In this document: piece by piece, positions 61,126 to 64,000 of the stretch
Position numbering within the stretch: position 1 is the first letter of the stretch
Layout of the letters: every line of letters begins with the position of its first letter
Assembly (NCBI GenBank): GCA_963741525.1
Contig: CAVUIW010000020.1
Span: forward strand, 310,001-374,000
Origin: JANNSX01 sp963741525
GTDB taxonomy: Bacteria; Pseudomonadota; Alphaproteobacteria; Rhizobiales; Hyphomicrobiaceae
DNA length: 64,000 bases
Direction of reading: 5' to 3'
Translations under genes and position numbers: made by a program
Notes under the pieces: model-generated
Told to the model about the DNA's origin: nothing
What the model saw: only the letters and a program-made list of their open reading frames with translations
Databases searched by the model: none

Positions 61126-62475
61126 TTACCGCCACTCGTCCTCGATGCCGTACCAGAGATAAGCGCCCTTCAGGTACACGGGACGCAAGCCGGCCAACGG
61201 GAACTCCGGCAAGCCGCTCGAGACCACCTTCGGCAGCTTCGCGACCTCTGGTTTCCCGGCGATGAGATCGGCGACGGCGCGGCCGGACCAGCTCGCCATG
61301 GCGACGCCCGAGCCGTGATAGGCGATCGAGGTCCAGACATTCCGGCCCGCCTCGAGCCGGCCGATATAGGGCACGAGGTTTTTCGACAGGCAGACGAGCC
61401 CGCGCCAGAAGTGCGTATGCTCGACGTGCGCCCAGCTGGGAAACAGCCGTTCGAAGTTGCCGCGCAGCCGCTTCTCCAGATGCTCGGCTCCCCGGTTCGA
61501 CGCATCCGTGCCGCCGCGCCCGCCGAACAGGAAGCGGCCATCCGGCAGCAGGCGGAAGTAGTGCAGCAGCCGCCGCGTATCGTAGGCCATCTGGCGCGAC
61601 GTCCAGCCCTGATCCTTTCGCTCTTGCTCCGTCAGCGGGCGTGTCACGATGATCGCCGAGAGCGCCGGCATGACGCGGCCGGCGACCGGCGTCGGCACGC
61701 GCTCGTCGGTGAAGCCATTGGTCGCAACGAGCACATGCTTGGCGCTGAGCCGCCCGCCGCGCTCGGTGATGAGCACGTGCCGGCCGTCGCGCTCCTCCCA
61801 GCGCACGACGCGCGATTGCCCGTGGATACGCACGCTGTTGCCGGCGGCGGCCTTCGCGAGACCGCGTACATAATTCAACGGATGCAGCGACAGCCCGACC
61901 TCACCCCAGAGCCCGCCATGAAAGGAGGGGCTGTAGCAGCCACGCTCCTTGAGCGCGTCGATCGATAGCAGCTCGACCTTCTTGCCGATGACGGTTTTGA
62001 GGAACTCCGCTTCCTCGACGAGCTCCGGCATGCGGTTGGGCTGGTGCGCGAGCGCGAGCTCTCCATCTTCCGAGAACCAGGCGTCGATCGAGAAGCGCCG
62101 GCAGATGTCCCGGACGAGATCGACGCCTTCCTTCTGCACGTCGAAGAAGCGCAGCGCGTCCGCTTCGCCGTAGCGGCGGATCATCTCGTGGTAGGAGATC
62201 TTGGCGCCGCCGAGCCCGCAGAACCCGCCATTCCGCCCCGACGCGCCCCAGCCGACATCAGCGGCATCAAGCACGGTCGCGTCCATGCCGTAGGTCTCGC
62301 GCAACCGCAGCGCCGCCGAGAGCCCCGTGAAGCCCGCGCCGATGATCGCGACATCGGTCTTCGCCTCGCCCTGGAGCGGCGCCGTGTCGAGCCCCAGCGG
62401 ATCGCCGGTCGCCTCCCAGTAGCTCGGCACCGGGCGGTCGAAGTGGAAGGCGTCGGCGTGGGCGGTGGAGGGCAT
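61126..62475 (-). CDS. FAD-dependent amine/amino acid oxidoreductase (PuuB-like)
   Basis: This 449-residue DAO-family flavoenzyme has the FAD motif VAIIGAGFTGLSAALRL near residue 42, ASGRNGGFCGLGGAK as the second FAD site and the C-terminal GVAMASWSGRAVADLIAG. It resembles gamma-glutamylputrescine oxidase and related enzymes that oxidise secondary amines, releasing hydrogen peroxide. The glutamine synthetase family gene at 27-29 kb could supply gamma-glutamylated amines, though the two genes are 33 kb apart. The start is the ATG at 62475. Confidence 0.88.
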   Translation of the reverse strand: MPSTAHADAFHFDRPVPSYWEATGDPLGLDTAPLQGEAKTDVAIIGAGFTGLSAALRLRETYGMDATVLDAADVGWGASGRNGGFCGLGGAKISYHEMIRRYGEADALRFFDVQKEGVDLVRDICRRFSIDAWFSEDGELALAHQPNRMPELVEEAEFLKTVIGKKVELLSIDALKERGCYSPSFHGGLWGEVGLSLHPLNYVRGLAKAAAGNSVRIHGQSRVVRWEERDGRHVLITERGGRLSAKHVLVATNGFTDERVPTPVAGRVMPALSAIIVTRPLTEQERKDQGWTSRQMAYDTRRLLHYFRLLPDGRFLFGGRGGTDASNRGAEHLEKRLRGNFERLFPSWAHVEHTHFWRGLVCLSKNLVPYIGRLEAGRNVWTSIAYHGSGVAMASWSGRAVADLIAGKPEVAKLPKVVSSGLPEFPLAGLRPVYLKGAYLWYGIEDEWR

Positions 62476-62517
62476 GGGGATTGATCTACTTATTGGGCTG
62501 AGTTGAGTGTCATGACG

Positions 62518-62542
62518 CCGGGCGACCGCCGGTCGCCCCTAC
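62518..62542. repeat. REP-like GGGCGACCGCCGGTCGCCC repeat
   Basis: The same palindromic unit as at 48148 and 49931 lies between the flavoprotein start and the ion channel stop, both on the minus strand, with the repeat just past the end of the channel gene. Confidence 0.8.
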
Positions 62543-62545
62543 GAT

Positions 62546-63742
62546 TCATCGTTCAGCCTTCAACCCCCGCACCTCCTCCCGCAACGCCCTGATCTCATCG
62601 AGCAGCTGATCGAGGCGCGGGTCGTGGTGAGCGGCGGCGGCTTCGGCACATGCACGCGCTGGTTTTGCGACGGCGTCTCTCAGCGCGGCGAACGGGTTGG
62701 CGGGCTTCGCTGCGGCCTTGAGTGCGCTCGTATCGGCTGCGGCCGAGGCCTCGGCGGCCTTGCCGGCGGGCGGGGTCGCGCCGCTGTCGCCCTCGCCGCC
62801 CGCCCCGAGCTTCACCGAGATGTTCTTGAGCTTGCCGAAGCGGCTGGCGAACAGGAGGTCCTTGTTGCTCCGAGTCTCCTCGTGCTGCTGCTGCATGCCG
62901 TCGACGATGATGCCGATGAAGAGGTTCAGCACCGTGAAGCTGGTGATGAGGATGAAGATGAGAAAGAACACCCAGGACCACGGGTGCACGGACATGATCG
63001 GCCGCGCGACCTCGCTGGTCCAGCCGTCGAGCGACATCACCTGGAAGAGCGTCAGCAGCGAGTCGCCGAGCGTGCCGAACCGATCCGGCAGCGTGCCGGC
63101 GAACATGTTCGTCGCCATCACGGAGAAGACGTAGAAGATCAGCAGCAGCAGCACGACGATCGAGGTCATGCCGGGGATGGCGGCGAGCAGCCCGTTGACG
63201 ACGCGGCGCATCGAGGGTACCGCCGACACGAGACGCAGCGCCCGGATGATCCTGAGTGCCCTCAGTACGGAAATGTTGTCGGAGGCCGGCAGAAAAGTGA
63301 CGGCGACGACGAGGAAATCGAAGACACTCCAGGGGTCCTTCCAGAAGCGCGTGCCGAACACGGTCATCCGCGCGCCGAGCTCGAGGACGAAGACCGTCAA
63401 GATCAAGTGGTCGATCAATCCAAGCAGGCCGCCGAAGCGGGTCATGATCGCGTCGCTCGTCTCCATGCCCAGCGTCACGGCATTGACGAGGATGAGCGCG
63501 GTGATGAAGCGATCGAAGATGGTGTTGCGGAGCAGGGGCTTCAGGAGTGCGACGAGCTTCAACCGCCAGCGCTCGCGCCAGTCGTGGACTTTGGCGGCGA
63601 GGGGCTTTAGCTCAGCCGTTCGGCTTTTGAGATTGGCAGCAAGTGGCTTCATATCAGCCGCGCGTTGACGAAGTCCGGCGGCATAGGCCTGCAGGGCCTC
63701 CTTGCGGCTTCGGCCCGAGAGCTGCTCGCTGTCGCTCACCAT
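62546..63742 (-). CDS. Voltage-gated ion channel (NaChBac-type)
   Basis: This 398-residue single-domain channel has four voltage-sensor helices, with S4 carrying Arg every third position in SVLRALRIIRALRLVSAV. A pore follows, with selectivity filter FQVMSLDGWTSEV and S6 FILITSFTVLNLFIGIIVDG. The C-terminus is a long Ala-rich linker ending in a coiled coil (LDQLLDEIRALREEVRGLKA) that would tetramerise. The N-terminus adds a coiled, basic stretch of about 60 residues. The filter reads SLDGW where NaChBac has TLESW, so ion selectivity is open. The ATG at 63742 has GGAGC upstream. A TTG at 63748 is less likely. Confidence 0.88.
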   Translation of the reverse strand: MVSDSEQLSGRSRKEALQAYAAGLRQRAADMKPLAANLKSRTAELKPLAAKVHDWRERWRLKLVALLKPLLRNTIFDRFITALILVNAVTLGMETSDAIMTRFGGLLGLIDHLILTVFVLELGARMTVFGTRFWKDPWSVFDFLVVAVTFLPASDNISVLRALRIIRALRLVSAVPSMRRVVNGLLAAIPGMTSIVVLLLLIFYVFSVMATNMFAGTLPDRFGTLGDSLLTLFQVMSLDGWTSEVARPIMSVHPWSWVFFLIFILITSFTVLNLFIGIIVDGMQQQHEETRSNKDLLFASRFGKLKNISVKLGAGGEGDSGATPPAGKAAEASAAADTSALKAAAKPANPFAALRDAVAKPARACAEAAAAHHDPRLDQLLDEIRALREEVRGLKAER

Positions 63743-63838
63743 CCCCAACGCTCCGCGACCGGCGCATGCCCAGTGATGTCCCGGGCAATGTCATAGCCCA
63801 GGAAGAGTTGCATCGCCAGCGCGGCGAGCGGCTAAAAC

Positions 63839-64000
63839 TCACCCCCTCAAAAACGCCTCCGCCACCGCGCGGATGCCGGGGCCGTCGAGCTGGTAGTGGG
63901 CGTAGAGGGCGGCAGGCGGGGAGATCAGTGCAAAGGCGTCGTAGATGCCGTGGCGCTTGAGCTTGATGCCCTTGCCTTCGTCGGACAGCACCTCCGCCAC
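63839..64000 (-). CDS. Unidentified protein, C-terminal end only (5' beyond window)
   Basis: The last 53 residues plus the TGA stop (63839-63841) of a minus-strand gene are present: VAEVLSDEGKGIKLKRHGIY, DAFALISPPAALYAHYQLDG and PGIRAVAEAFLRG. The pattern looks like a genuine coding end, but the family was not recognised. The ion channel gene begins 96 bases after its stop. Confidence 0.55.
   Translation of the reverse strand: MAEVLSDEGKGIKLKRHGIYDAFALISPPAALYAHYQLDGPGIRAVAEAFLRG

Overview
The window is GC-rich and densely coded, and its gene content points to an alphaproteobacterium of the Hyphomicrobiales (Rhizobiales) type. Markers are an RcdA/DUF1465 cell-cycle adaptor, DUF1192, DUF1178, DUF6429 and AlpA proteins, a grxC / carbon-nitrogen hydrolase / DUF1178 cluster, a polyhydroxybutyrate-type dehydrogenase beside a patatin, and several palindromic repeat families common in that order. 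No rRNA, complete tRNA, IS element or CRISPR array was seen.

Layout. 1-7.4 kb: end of a sensor kinase, a MerA-like flavoprotein with a TVP38 membrane protein, a 3-hydroxybutyrate dehydrogenase-patatin pair, two small exported proteins (DUF302, cupin) and a frameshifted MFS exporter. 7.4-9.8 kb: a small accessory patch with a tyrosine integrase, an AlpA regulator, a sequence like the 3' end of a tRNA-Ser gene (possible att site) and DUF6429. 9.8-25.9 kb: a catabolic block with an amidinotransferase-fold hydrolase, a peptide/opine-type ABC transporter, a very large kinase-M23 peptidase-class III aminotransferase gene (split by one frameshift), an acyl-CoA dehydrogenase, two SDRs, a 3-hydroxyisobutyrate dehydrogenase-like enzyme and an APC permease. 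26-27.4 kb: a solitary Fic gene behind an array of TGTCGA palindromes and between direct repeats. 27.4-38.5 kb: more catabolic genes (glutamine synthetase family, ferredoxin, class II aldolase, CysQ, M55 aminopeptidase, PhzF, damaged UDP-glucuronate epimerase, PhyH dioxygenase, haloacid dehalogenase, MttB-like methyltransferase, CPT-like kinase). 38.7-60 kb: mostly core genes (suhB, a MotA/MotB-like stator pair, an MsbA-like exporter, rpmE, rcdA, quinone oxidoreductase, acyl-CoA ligase, YtcJ amidohydrolase, secA, a PpiC foldase, argJ, mutT, Flp pilin, methyltransferase, comF, grxC, carbon-nitrogen hydrolase, DUF1178). 60-64 kb: a hypothetical gene pair, a palindromic repeat cluster, an amine-oxidase-like flavoprotein, a NaChBac-type channel and the end of an unknown gene.

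How the genes fit together (inference). The 10-38 kb stretch looks like scavenging of amino compounds: uptake by the ABC system and APC permease, activation by a glutamine synthetase-like ligase or the kinase domain, PLP-dependent elimination or transamination, then oxidation by SDR, HIBADH-like and acyl-CoA dehydrogenases. The 39-60 kb stretch is housekeeping.

Caution. At least eight genes, including conserved ones such as argJ and grxC, are broken by indels, nearly all of them single-base insertions. The UDP-glucuronate epimerase alone needs seven. This looks like insertion-type read error in an under-polished assembly rather than gene decay, so broken genes are described here by their full intended span.
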